Below are positions 1-7,471 of a stretch of 16,168 nucleotides of DNA, in pieces. Each line of letters opens with the position of its first letter. Positions within the stretch are counted from its first letter, which is position 1. Under the pieces are notes generated by a model. The model worked only from the letters and a program-made list of their open reading frames with translations. It ran no database searches and was not told the origin of the DNA. Both the position numbers and the translations under genes were made by a program. Source of the stretch: Embleya sp040605455 (GTDB lineage Bacteria; Actinomycetota; Actinomycetes; Streptomycetales; Streptomycetaceae); NCBI RefSeq assembly GCF_040605455.1, contig NZ_JBEXCV010000181.1, positions 1 through 16,168 of the forward strand, in the 5' to 3' direction.

Positions 1-2
1 CG

Positions 3-120
3 CCTGGTCCATATGGCGAAGAAGAAGCCAAGCTCGAGCTCGCATCAGCCATTACAGACGCCGAGGACATCCCGAAGTGTCGTTGCAGTACTAAGCTGGA
101 ATTGAAACTCGTGGCATATT
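3..120 (+). pseudogene. possible truncated coding fragment at left edge
   Basis: This frame is open from the window edge to a TGA at 118-120. It reads as a plausible acidic, helical protein segment (residues such as GEEEAKLELASAITDAED). The last codons run into the AT-richer sequence that probably belongs to the IS630 element, so the stop is likely supplied by the insertion. I do not recognise the family. It does not resemble the hydrolase fragment on the other side of the IS, so I cannot show that both are halves of one gene. The call rests only on the amino-acid character of the frame. Confidence 0.2.
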
Positions 121-1228
121 GACCCGAAACGGTTGGGGTTCTGGGTCGTTGGCTGTGTGTGAATGATCTGGTGGGGGACGCCCGGCATCTGTCGCCGTCG
201 GCGCAGGAGGCTCTGCGGCTGCGGGCGGTGGCCGCACTTGTGGGTGGCCGGGACCGTGGAGAGGTCGCCGCGCTGTTCGGCGTGTCGCTGAAGGCCGTCG
301 ACAAGTGGTGGGCAAGGTGGCTGACCGGCGGTCGGGAGGCGCTGCTGGCCCGCTCGCGCGGACGACGTATCGGGGACCACCAGGTGCTGTCCGAGGCTGA
401 GCAGCAGGCCGTCCGGCAGGCGGTCCTCGATCACCGGCCGTGCGACCTGGGGCTCACCGGGCAGTTGTGGACCCGCAGCCAGGTCGGCGCGCTGATTGCG
501 AAGCTGTACCGGGTAAGGATGACCGAGCCGGGGGTGGGCAAGTACCTCCACCGCTGGGGCCTGTCGTTCCAGCGCCCGGACAAGCGCGCGATCGAGCAGG
601 ATGCGGAAGCGGTCCGCCGGTGGCACGAGGAAACATGGCCGGCGATCCGGGCGAAGGCCAAAGCCGACAGCGGCGAGGTGCTCTTCGCCGACCATGTCGG
701 CATCCGCTCGGACCAGGTCACCGGCCGGACCTGGGGAGAGAAGGGCCGGACCCCGATCGTGCGCCGCACCGGCAACCGCTTCTCGGTCAACGCAATGTCC
801 GCGATCAGCACCAAAGGCCGCATGCACTTCATGGTGTTCACCGAGAGCTTCGACGCAGGCGTGATGTGCCGCTTTCTCACCCGCCTGGCCGGCCACTTCG
901 ACCACAAGATCCACCTTGTGGTGGACCGGCACTCGGCACACCGCTCGAAGGCGGTCCGAGCCTGGCTGGAGGAGCACGCCGACCGCATTGAGCTGCACTT
1001 CCTGCCCTCGTACTCGCCTGAGCTGAATCCCGACGAGCTCGTCAACGCCGACCTCAAACGCAGCCTGCCCCGCCACAGCCGGGCCCGGGACCAGGCTCAA
1101 CTCGCGGCAGAGACACGCAGGTTCTTCCACCGACGCCAACGCCAGCCCCACACATCGTCCGCGGCTACTTCCGCGGCCCACACGTCCGTTACACCATCGA
1201 AGAGAACCCTTTGAGTTTCTGATCAATA
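91..1228 (+). mobile_element. IS630-family insertion sequence (approximate limits)
   Basis: The element is inferred from its transposase and from a weak pair of inverted ends. GAAACTC at 104-110 is mirrored by GAGTTTC at 1213-1219. IS630 elements duplicate a TA dinucleotide, and TA occurs near both edges (92-93 and 1227-1228). The inverted match is only 7 bp and the outer bases match poorly, so the limits could be off by 10-20 bp. A hydrolase C-terminal fragment begins immediately beyond the right edge, which fits insertion into or next to that gene. Confidence 0.45.
159..1214 (+). CDS. IS630-family transposase, C-terminus frameshifted
   Basis: This 351-aa DDE transposase would cut and join the ends of its own element. 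The N-terminal ~90 residues form a helix-turn-helix region (VAALFGVSLKAVDKWW). The RNase-H-like core has Asp178 (LFADHVG), Asp256 (VVDRHSAH) and Glu293 in SYSPELNPDEL, the usual IS630 signature. GTG at 159 is the start; there is no convincing ribosome site upstream. Near the end, a CACACA at 1149-1154 appears to carry two extra bases. From there the next frame reads IVRGYFRGPHVRYTIEENPL and stops at 1222, which looks like the natural tail, whereas the annotated frame gives a low-complexity TSSAATSAAHTS tail. The catalytic core is complete, so activity is possible but uncertain. Confidence 0.9.
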   Translation: MNDLVGDARHLSPSAQEALRLRAVAALVGGRDRGEVAALFGVSLKAVDKWWARWLTGGREALLARSRGRRIGDHQVLSEAEQQAVRQAVLDHRPCDLGLTGQLWTRSQVGALIAKLYRVRMTEPGVGKYLHRWGLSFQRPDKRAIEQDAEAVRRWHEETWPAIRAKAKADSGEVLFADHVGIRSDQVTGRTWGEKGRTPIVRRTGNRFSVNAMSAISTKGRMHFMVFTESFDAGVMCRFLTRLAGHFDHKIHLVVDRHSAHRSKAVRAWLEEHADRIELHFLPSYSPELNPDELVNADLKRSLPRHSRARDQAQLAAETRRFFHRRQRQPHTSSAATSAAHTSVTPSKRTL

Positions 1229-1230
1229 CA

Positions 1231-1347
1231 AAGAAAACCCGAGAACTCACAGTGCACATCCTCGACACCGGCCACTTCACCCTCGAGGACAAGCTCCCGG
1301 AAATCGCCCCGCTCATCGGGGACTTCCTGGACCGGACCTGGCACTGA
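1231..1347 (+). pseudogene. C-terminal fragment of an alpha/beta hydrolase
   Basis: About 38 codons immediately right of the IS630 element read KKTRELTVHILDTGHFTLED, then a short helix and TGA at 1345-1347. The pattern LDTGHFxLE followed by EIAPLIGDFL is the typical end of alpha/beta-hydrolase-fold enzymes; the His is the catalytic-triad histidine of that family. The nucleophile elbow and the rest of the protein are absent, so the fragment is non-functional. It ends 24 bp from the stop of the convergent permease gene. The substrate cannot be inferred. Confidence 0.6.
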
Positions 1348-1371
1348 CGGGCGGGCGGCGAACACGGCGGC

Positions 1372-3840
1372 TCACGACTGTGCCTCGATCTCCCGGATCG
1401 GCGACGAGCACATCGCCAGTCGAGCCGGGAGCACCGTCGCCGCGAGGGCGAGCGCGGTGGCAATCACCGTGGCGCCGGCGAGCGCGGCCCACGGCAGGAC
1501 CGGGTCGGTCGGGCCGGCGTAGCGCAGGGCTGCGATCCACGTGCCGGTGAGCTGTACCGCCGTCACGCCGAGCGCGAACAGCACGCCGAGCGCGATCGGG
1601 ATCAGCGTTTCGCCGGCCAGATAGCGCAAAACCCGGCCATTGGTCGCCCCCGCCAGCCGCAGCCGGGCGATGTACCGCCGGCGGTCCAGGGTGGCCATGG
1701 CCGTCGTGTTGACGATCGCCACGCTGGTGTACAGCACGGCCAGGCCGACGATCACCGCAATGCCCGCGCGGTTGTGCCGGCCGCCACCGCGGGCCGACTG
1801 TTCGCCCCATCGGTCGGCGGGTACGACGTCGGCGGCCATGTCCCGGGTGGCCGTGTGCAGCCCTGCCTCGGCGGCCGAACGGTCGATGCCGGGCCGCAGT
1901 TTGACATACACCGCGTCGGCCTGGGACGACCCCGCGTAGCGGGTGGTCACGAACGCGCCCGGGTCACCGTGCACGACGGCGGCGATTCGCAACGAGACCG
2001 GTGTACCGTCGGCCGACCACACCGCGACCCGCTGCCCGACCGTCCGCGCCGTCCAATCCTCGTCGACCACGATCGTGTCGTCGGCGAGATCCGCGAGCGA
2101 GCCGGCCACCACGCGCACGCCGGTGACCCGGACCCAACTCGCCGGATCCACCGCGTGCGCCGGACGCGGGATCAGCGCCGCGCCGCCCTCGACTCCGTAC
2201 ACCGTGGTCGGCACGGTCGCCGCCGCGTCCATACTCGGCAGCGCGCGCAGCTGGTCGACCACCGCCCGATTCAGCCCGGCGGTGTTGCGCGGGGCGACCA
2301 CGAAATCGGCGTCGACGGTGTTGCGGACGGCCGACACCTTCGCCTCGACCACCGTGTCGGAGACCCCGACCAACGCTCCGGCCAGTCCGACCGTCACCAG
2401 GATCGGCGCCGCGATCGAGGCCATCAGGCGGGGCGCGGCAAGGGAGTTGGCCAGCGCCAGCCGCGCGCCGGGGCCGGTCGGGCGAACGATCCGGGCCAAC
2501 GCGCGGGCCAGTGACGCGACCAGGATCGGTGCGAGCACCGCGACGCCGGTGATCAGCAACATCGAAACGGGGATGTACTGCTTCCGGTTGAGCGCGCTCG
2601 CGGGCTCGGCGATGACCGCCTGCACCAGCATCGCGAGCGCGCCGCCGACACAGCCGAGCCCCATCAACACCCGGCCGAGGGTGGCCGGCCGCTGCTCCAC
2701 GGTGGCCGAGCGCAGCGCTTCGAGCGGCCGCACCCGGCTCGCCCGGCGAGCCGCCGTCCAGGCGCCGAACCACGCGACGCTCAGCCCGGTGACGAACGCG
2801 ATCAGGGGCGGCAGGTACGACCAGCCGACCGTGTACGCGCTCGGCGCGAGGCGCTCGTCGACCAGCGCCCGGCCGAGCGCCGGGGCGGCCGGCCTGCTCA
2901 GCGCGCATCCCGCGGCCGCCGCGAGCGCGCCGACGAGGGTGATCTCGCGTAGCACGGTCCGGCGCACGTCGCGCGGGGTGGCGCCGACCGCCCGCAGGAG
3001 CGCGAACTCCCCATTTCGCCGGGCGATTCCGAACGCGCACGTGGACGCGACGACGAAGACCGCCACGAAGCCGGCCACGCCGGCCGAGACACCGAGCAGG
3101 ATCGCGGTGTTGTCGAGGTCCTCGCGGCCTCGCTCCGTGGTCGGTTCGGCCTCGCGCCGGGCATCGCCGGTGCGCACGTGCACGTGAGCCGTTCCGTGCA
3201 CGGCCCGGGCGATCGCCTCGGGCGGGGCGGAGGCCACGAGGGCATCGATGCGCGGCGACAGCCGGGCCGCCTCGGGGTCGGTGAAGAAGACCGCCGACTC
3301 GAAGTCGACCACCCGGGTCCGCCCGACGACCGTGTACGTGCCCGGCCCGTCCGCGGTCAGCACCCGCACCCGCTCACCGAGAGCGCCGGGGCCGGCGCCG
3401 AGCACGATCTCGTCGTCGAGCTCCGGTCCGCGTCCGGCCGTTAGGTCGTACGGCGTGAACGCGGCAGCTGCCCACGGGTGCCCGACCTGGTCGGTGGGCC
3501 CGCCCAGTACCCCGGCGGGAAACGTACGGTCTATTACCACCGGCCCGGTCGTGCCCACCGCCGCCACCACCTCCGGGGACAGCCCGAGACGTTCGGCCAG
3601 CGCTCGGGTGAGGTGGCCGCCACCGCCGAGGACGCGCAGCTTCTCGTCGGCGTGCACCACGACCGGTGCGGCGGCGTAGCGCCGCGGGGCGGGGTCGGGG
3701 GTGTCGAAGACGGCGGCAAGGCCGAGCCCGAGCGTGGACACCAGGCACACCCCGAGAGTCACCGCCACAAACGTGCCCACGAACAAGGGCCATCGGCGCC
3801 ACAGGGTGCGGGCGGCTCGGCGGGTCGGTTTTCCGTACAT
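1372..3840 (-). CDS. FtsX/MacB-type ABC transporter permease
   Basis: This 822-aa integral membrane protein should be the permease half of an ABC system that exports or extracts lipids, lipoproteins or peptides. After a basic N-terminus (MYGKPTRRAARTLWRR) there is a first membrane segment near residues 19-42, then a large extracytoplasmic domain. A first FtsX core lies at about residues 244-380 (NTAILLGVSAG, then RNGEFALLRAVGATPRDVRR). More membrane segments follow at about 400-540, then a second extracytoplasmic domain. A second FtsX core starts near residue 693 and contains RRRYIARLRLAGATNGRVLR. This duplicated layout is the usual ~830-aa actinobacterial form. ATG at 3840 was chosen because the family pattern begins there; the frame stays open to 4116 but that extension is low-complexity. 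AGGAGG at 3874-3879 is too far away to serve this ATG. No ATP-binding subunit lies in the window, although such genes usually sit next to one. Confidence 0.87.
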   Translation of the reverse strand: MYGKPTRRAARTLWRRWPLFVGTFVAVTLGVCLVSTLGLGLAAVFDTPDPAPRRYAAAPVVVHADEKLRVLGGGGHLTRALAERLGLSPEVVAAVGTTGPVVIDRTFPAGVLGGPTDQVGHPWAAAAFTPYDLTAGRGPELDDEIVLGAGPGALGERVRVLTADGPGTYTVVGRTRVVDFESAVFFTDPEAARLSPRIDALVASAPPEAIARAVHGTAHVHVRTGDARREAEPTTERGREDLDNTAILLGVSAGVAGFVAVFVVASTCAFGIARRNGEFALLRAVGATPRDVRRTVLREITLVGALAAAAGCALSRPAAPALGRALVDERLAPSAYTVGWSYLPPLIAFVTGLSVAWFGAWTAARRASRVRPLEALRSATVEQRPATLGRVLMGLGCVGGALAMLVQAVIAEPASALNRKQYIPVSMLLITGVAVLAPILVASLARALARIVRPTGPGARLALANSLAAPRLMASIAAPILVTVGLAGALVGVSDTVVEAKVSAVRNTVDADFVVAPRNTAGLNRAVVDQLRALPSMDAAATVPTTVYGVEGGAALIPRPAHAVDPASWVRVTGVRVVAGSLADLADDTIVVDEDWTARTVGQRVAVWSADGTPVSLRIAAVVHGDPGAFVTTRYAGSSQADAVYVKLRPGIDRSAAEAGLHTATRDMAADVVPADRWGEQSARGGGRHNRAGIAVIVGLAVLYTSVAIVNTTAMATLDRRRYIARLRLAGATNGRVLRYLAGETLIPIALGVLFALGVTAVQLTGTWIAALRYAGPTDPVLPWAALAGATVIATALALAATVLPARLAMCSSPIREIEAQS

Positions 3841-4118
3841 GGCCCAAGCCAATCGGCTGCGGTGTCCACGCACCCTCCTGCCAGCCGCCGTCCCTGACCG
3901 GGGGCAGGCCCTACCGTCCCCGCCGGCCCCGGACAGCCGCGACCGAGCCCCTCCGGGGACGTGCGCACGTGCCGATCGCCGCCCGCCGTGTGCTTGGCAA
4001 CGTTGTGGGTGCCGAATATCCATCCGCGCAGGTGAGAGCGCCTTCAGCGGCTGCACGCGAGCGGTGTCATAGATCCCCTGGCCGGGCGCGGTCGCCCGCC
4101 GTGGCAGCATGATCATTC

Positions 4119-4232
4119 GTGCTGCTTCGACTCGCCTACCTCACGGTCACGAACGCGTTCGCCGCATTGCGGCTGCTCCCGATGAGCGACCGCGACAAGG
4201 ACGCCGAGATTCTGGCGTTGCGCCACCAGCTC
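4119..4232 (+). pseudogene. N-terminal remnant of an integrase-core transposase
   Basis: From GTG 4119 the frame reads LLRLAYLTVTNAFAALRLLP and then MSDRDKDAEILALRHQL. I recognise this as the N-terminus of a common Streptomyces transposase/integrase with a DDE integrase core. After LRHQL the expected helix-turn-helix and rve domains are missing, and the frame decays into low-complexity residues. Only ~38 of several hundred codons remain. The sequence before the start (about 3990-4118, with a CGGGCG/CGCCCG hairpin at 4083-4098) is probably the left flank of the same element. It is a dead remnant. Confidence 0.6.
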
Positions 4233-4590
4233 ACGACGACAGAAGGCAGTGCCGCGCCGTGCCACGGGCACCGGTCACGCCCCGACAGCCGAACGGCGCG
4301 ACACGGAACCAACGGCAGCGCAGCGACGGACAACACCGATCAAGCGGCCACCCGCGGCGGGCACTCATGCTCGATCGTCGGACCGCACACACCTCCGGGA
4401 CGGGGCGGAGTCGCGGCCGGCCACCTGCCGGCGCCGGGAACCGCCCGACCCCATACCGGACCTACAACATTTCCTCACAACTTCATGGGGCTTCGGGGTG
4501 GGGTCCGATCGAAGGGTGATCAGAGCCGGATGTGTTCGGGGTGATCGTGGCCCGGCGAGGGCTGGCGATGTGTCCACACTGCGAAACCAT
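4233..4590. other. intergenic stretch without a recognisable gene
   Basis: I found no frame with convincing family resemblance or a good ribosome site here. Overlapping open frames exist because the DNA is GC-rich, but their translations are Arg/Pro/Thr-rich and low in complexity. The left edge is where the transposase remnant decays, and the right edge runs into the promoter of the ATPase gene. Confidence 0.5.
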
Positions 4591-4638
4591 TGATAACCAC
4601 AGTTATAATAGGCATGTTCATTATTGGCGACCGGAGGT
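4591..4638 (+). promoter_or_regulatory. AT-rich promoter with palindrome and ribosome site before the ATPase gene
   Basis: A markedly AT-rich patch stands out from the surrounding GC-rich DNA. It holds a consensus -10 hexamer TATAAT (4604-4609). Overlapping it is the palindrome ATAAC-CACA-GTTAT (4593-4606), which could be a repressor site blocking the -10. No good -35 is visible at 16-18 bp. GGAGGT at 4633-4638 lies 6 nt before GTG 4645 and sets that start. The sites are seen directly; regulation is inferred. Confidence 0.42.
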
Positions 4639-4644
4639 GGGATC

Positions 4645-6123
4645 GTGCACAAGCCGTCCGACATGTTCGACCGCGACTTCGAGTGGTCCGAACTCGTGCG
4701 CTTCGCTGCCTACCCTGGACGCGAGGCCACGCTTGGGGTGGTCTCCGGGCGGCGTCGCCAGGGCAAGACGTTCCTCCTGGATGCGCTGTGCCGGGAAACC
4801 GGGGGGTTCTACTTCTCCGCCACCGAGGCCACCGAGGCCGAATCGCTGCGCCAGTTCGGATCGGCCCTCGCGCGTCACACGGGCCAACCGATCCCGTACC
4901 GGTTCGCGCACTGGGAGGAGGCCGTCGAAACCCTGATGGCCATCCCCGTCCCCGACGGCAGGCCTATGCCCGTGGTCATCGACGAATTCCCCTTCCTCGC
5001 GAAGGTTTCCCCCGAACTGCCCTCGCTCCTGCAACGCGCGCTCGGACCCAACGCGCGCCGCGGCGGCGCCCCGATCCGACTGCTGCTGTGCGGCTCGGCC
5101 CTGTCGTTCATGGGCAACCTGCTCACCGGGACCGCGCCGTTGCGCGGGCGGGCGAGCCTGGAATTGGTGGTACCCACCCTCGACTACCGGCTCGCCGCGC
5201 GATTCTGGGACATCGAGGACCCCACGCTGGCCATGCTCGTCAACGCCGTCGTGGGCGGAACCCCCGCCTATGCCCGCGAGTTCACCCTCGGCGACGCCCC
5301 CGCCGACCTGGAGGACTTCGGACCCTGGGTCCAACGCAACGTCCTCAACCCGGGACGCCCCCTGTTCCGAGAGGCCCGCTTCCTCCTCTCGGAAGAGCCC
5401 GGCCTGCGCGACACCGCCCTCTACCACGGCGTGCTGTCGGCGATCGCCGACGGCAACCACACCCGAGGCGGCATCGCGAGCTACCTCGCCCGCAAGTCCA
5501 CCGACCTGGGCCACGCCCTGTCCGTGCTCGAGGACACCGGGATGATCGTCCGCGACCCCGACGCCTTCCACGGCAAACGCTCCGCCTACCGCATCGCCGA
5601 GCCCATCGTGTCCTTCTACCACGCGGTCATGCGCCCCGAGTGGAGCGACCTCGAGCGCCCGGGCCACGCAGGCGAGGTCTGGGCCCGATCCCAGGCAACC
5701 TTCCTCAGCAAGGTCGTCGGCCCGCACTTCGAACAGGTCTGCCGCGCCTGGACCCGCTGGTACGCCTCCCCCGAAACCCTCGGCGGCCACCGCATCCGCG
5801 TACAAACCGGCACCGTCCCCGACCCCGCAGCCAAGAACGGCCTCGAAGTCGACGTCGCCGTCTTCGGCCGCGACGACCACGGCCGCGAAACCCTCCTGGC
5901 CATCGGAGAGGCCAAATGGAAGGCCCGGATGGGCCGAGCCCACCTGGCCCGCCTCGAACGCATCCGCGAACTCCTCGCCGCCCGCGACGGCATCGACGCC
6001 ACCCACACCCGCCTGCTCTGCTTCAGCGGCGACGGCTTCACCGACGACCTGCACACCGCCGCCACGGACAACAACCCCGACCTCCAACTCGTCGACCTGG
6101 AACGCCTCTACAACGGATCCTGA
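4645..6123 (+). CDS. DUF234-type AAA-like ATPase with PD-(D/E)xK-like C-terminus
   Basis: This 492-aa protein belongs to the group of P-loop ATPases once called archaeal-type predicted ATPases (COG1672, DUF234). Their cellular role is unknown. The N-terminal pattern FDRDFEWSEL is followed by a Walker A loop GRRRQGKT (residues 35-42), Walker B PVVIDEF (Asp113, Glu114) and a sensor-like strand LLLCGSAL. The middle is helical and winged-helix-like (GGIASYLARKSTDLGHALSVLEDTGMI). The C-terminal ~90 residues show EVDVAVF (Glu401, Asp403) and GEAKWK (Glu422, Lys424), the D...ExK arrangement of restriction-like nuclease folds. GTG 4645 is chosen because GGAGGT lies 6 nt upstream; a TTG at 4624 is also in frame. 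The gene stands alone, between transposase remnants. The codons are strongly GC-biased, unlike the recombinase and oxidase genes downstream. Confidence 0.87.
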   Translation: MHKPSDMFDRDFEWSELVRFAAYPGREATLGVVSGRRRQGKTFLLDALCRETGGFYFSATEATEAESLRQFGSALARHTGQPIPYRFAHWEEAVETLMAIPVPDGRPMPVVIDEFPFLAKVSPELPSLLQRALGPNARRGGAPIRLLLCGSALSFMGNLLTGTAPLRGRASLELVVPTLDYRLAARFWDIEDPTLAMLVNAVVGGTPAYAREFTLGDAPADLEDFGPWVQRNVLNPGRPLFREARFLLSEEPGLRDTALYHGVLSAIADGNHTRGGIASYLARKSTDLGHALSVLEDTGMIVRDPDAFHGKRSAYRIAEPIVSFYHAVMRPEWSDLERPGHAGEVWARSQATFLSKVVGPHFEQVCRAWTRWYASPETLGGHRIRVQTGTVPDPAAKNGLEVDVAVFGRDDHGRETLLAIGEAKWKARMGRAHLARLERIRELLAARDGIDATHTRLLCFSGDGFTDDLHTAATDNNPDLQLVDLERLYNGS

Positions 6124-6173
6124 AGCCCGACCGGACGGTCTTCACCGGGGACTATCAGGAATTAGCTTGTGCT

Positions 6174-6505
6174 TTATGGTCTGATCCGGTTGCGTTCGAT
6201 GATGGTTTCGGGGCGGCGGACGGTTTTGCCGACGTCGTAGCGGGTGGCGGGTCGTTTGTTCTTCGAGCCGGTCGGTCTGCCGGGGCCGGGTCGGGTGGGT
6301 TTGGGTGCACGGGCCGGGCAGGCCAAGGCCGGGCGGAGGTTCCGAAACCCTCGGCGCACTCGTGCGGGGGTGAGTCTGTTCGGTTCGACTGACCTTTCCC
6401 ATGGCCGGCGAAGGTCTTCGGCGAGCGGCCGGGTGAGCCGCAGTTGGGTGTGGGCGGCGATGACCAGCCACGTCCAGCGGTCGGCCGCCTCGGGGGTGCG
6501 GACGA
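6174..6505 (-). pseudogene. C-terminal remnant of a Streptomyces-type transposase
   Basis: On the minus strand about 110 codons read RTPEAADRWTWLVIAAHTQL, then PLAEDLRRPWERS, LTPARVRRGFRNLRPALACP, a GRPTGSKN motif and VGKTVRRPETIIERN before TAA. I recognise this as the end of a putative transposase family frequent in Streptomyces (NF041680-like, from memory). The DDE core that should precede it is missing. The similarity stops near 6500-6510, exactly where the truncated integrase of the opposite strand begins. The basic tail is complete, so the true 3' end of the gene is preserved. Confidence 0.68.
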
Positions 6506-6508
6506 TGG

Positions 6509-6637
6509 ATCCAGACCGCGACGAAGCCGCGGCGCGCGCGATCAGCTCGCGGCGCGCAGGTTGCAGGATCGCCGCCGGGAACGCCGAACTCTGTAACCGG
6601 CAAGCCATCGCCGGGCCGCGGCTACGCACTTCGAACC
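6509..6637 (+). pseudogene. 5'-truncated coding segment of the upstream tyrosine recombinase
   Basis: This frame is continuous with the recombinase starting at GTG 6638 and has no stop back to 6461. It contains no ATG, GTG or TTG. Its translation reads IQTATKPRR, then GTPNSVTGKPSPGRGYALRT leading into VVHSETVLRTFYDFH. The VTGKP...GYA...HSETVL sequence resembles the inter-domain part of actinobacterial integrases as I recall them. So the original gene extended further left and lost its first domain at the transposase junction near 6506. It may be untranslated now. Confidence 0.5.
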
Positions 6638-7471
6638 GTGGTGCACAGCGAGACGGTGCTGCGAACCTTCTACGACTTTCATCGCGACGTCGGCAGCGGG
6701 CCAATCCTCAACCCCTTCCCCTTGGACGGCTCGCGCCGGTCTCGTCGCGCCCACGCACATCACAATCCGATGGACGCGTGGAAACACGAGCGCACGGGAC
6801 GCTATCGCCCCACCGTGCCGCGCAAGCTACCTCGCGCCATCCCGGACGATCGATTCAACGAGTTGTTCGCAGCCCTACCCTCGAACCGCGATCGCGCGCT
6901 GGTTGCCTTCTGGATCTCGACCAGGGCCCGTGCCTCGGAATTGTTGGGCGCCCGATGCTGCGACGTCGATCCAGGCAGGCAGGTCGTCACCGTCGTACGC
7001 AAGGGATCGCGAGCCGTACAGCAAGTCCCGGCATCGGGCGACGCGTTCGTATGGCTTCGCCTCTATCAGGAGGAGATGCGCGGCAGAGTCGCCAAGGGGC
7101 AGACACAACCACTGTGGTGGACTCTCCGCCGACCACATCGACCGTTGACCTACCACGCCGCTCATCGCATGTTCGAACGCGTCAACGACTCGCTCGGTGC
7201 CAACTGGACGCTGCACGACCTGCGTCACAGCGCGGCGACGCGGATGGCACGTGACCCGAAGCTGACGCTGACCGACGTGCAATGGGTCCTGGGCCACGCC
7301 CATCTGACCACCACCGAGGTCTACCTGGCACCCCGCACGGAAGAACTGGTCGCGGACGTCCTGGCCCACCACGCCCGGCAGGCGCGAGCGCGTGACGAGC
7401 CCGTGCCGCCGCCTCCCGCTCCCGGCTACGACCCGCGGTCCCTGGACGTCCTGTTCGGTAGGTCCTCGTGA
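6638..7471 (+). CDS. tyrosine recombinase (catalytic domain; N-terminus lost)
   Basis: This is a phage-integrase-fold site-specific recombinase. From GTG 6638 it has 277 aa. Residues 1-30 are the last helix of the core-binding domain, and the rest is the catalytic domain. Visible active-site residues are Arg98 (RARASELL), Lys122 (VVRKGSR), His193-x-x-Arg196 (LHDLRHSAATRM), His220 (LGHAHLTT) and nucleophile Tyr229. The set is complete. GTG 6638 has no clear ribosome site and the similarity continues upstream, so it is a fallback start in a 5'-truncated gene. Its stop overlaps the next gene's GTG by 4 bp (GTGA, 7468-7471), indicating translational coupling of two recombinases, as in Tn554 or recombinase-in-trio (RIT) elements. 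Loss of most of the core-binding domain probably impairs DNA binding. Confidence 0.85.
   Translation: MVHSETVLRTFYDFHRDVGSGPILNPFPLDGSRRSRRAHAHHNPMDAWKHERTGRYRPTVPRKLPRAIPDDRFNELFAALPSNRDRALVAFWISTRARASELLGARCCDVDPGRQVVTVVRKGSRAVQQVPASGDAFVWLRLYQEEMRGRVAKGQTQPLWWTLRRPHRPLTYHAAHRMFERVNDSLGANWTLHDLRHSAATRMARDPKLTLTDVQWVLGHAHLTTTEVYLAPRTEELVADVLAHHARQARARDEPVPPPPAPGYDPRSLDVLFGRSS

Noticed and set aside
45..1463. Long minus-strand open frame (472 aa) opposite the IS630 transposase
   Set aside because: It is antisense to a clear transposase, with Arg/Pro/Val-rich composition and no family resemblance; it exists because of GC-rich codon bias.
3759..3869. Possible 36-codon leader ORF on the minus strand, GTG 3869 with AGGAGG at 3874-3879
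   Set aside because: The ribosome site is good, but the peptide is Pro/Cys/Trp-rich without resemblance and runs out of phase into the permease gene; it may explain nothing.
3841..4116. N-terminal extension of the FtsX permease up to an ATG at 4116
   Set aside because: The extension is Arg/Gly/Ala-rich and unlike any permease N-terminus; the family pattern begins at ATG 3840.
4621..6087. Minus-strand open frame of 488 aa opposite the ATPase gene
   Set aside because: It is a Gly/Val/Ala/Glu-rich mirror of strongly GC3-biased codons and has no recognisable motif; the plus strand carries Walker motifs.
4590..6392. Plus-strand 600-aa frame overlapping the ATPase gene
   Set aside because: It is a shadow frame, Arg/Pro-rich throughout its middle.
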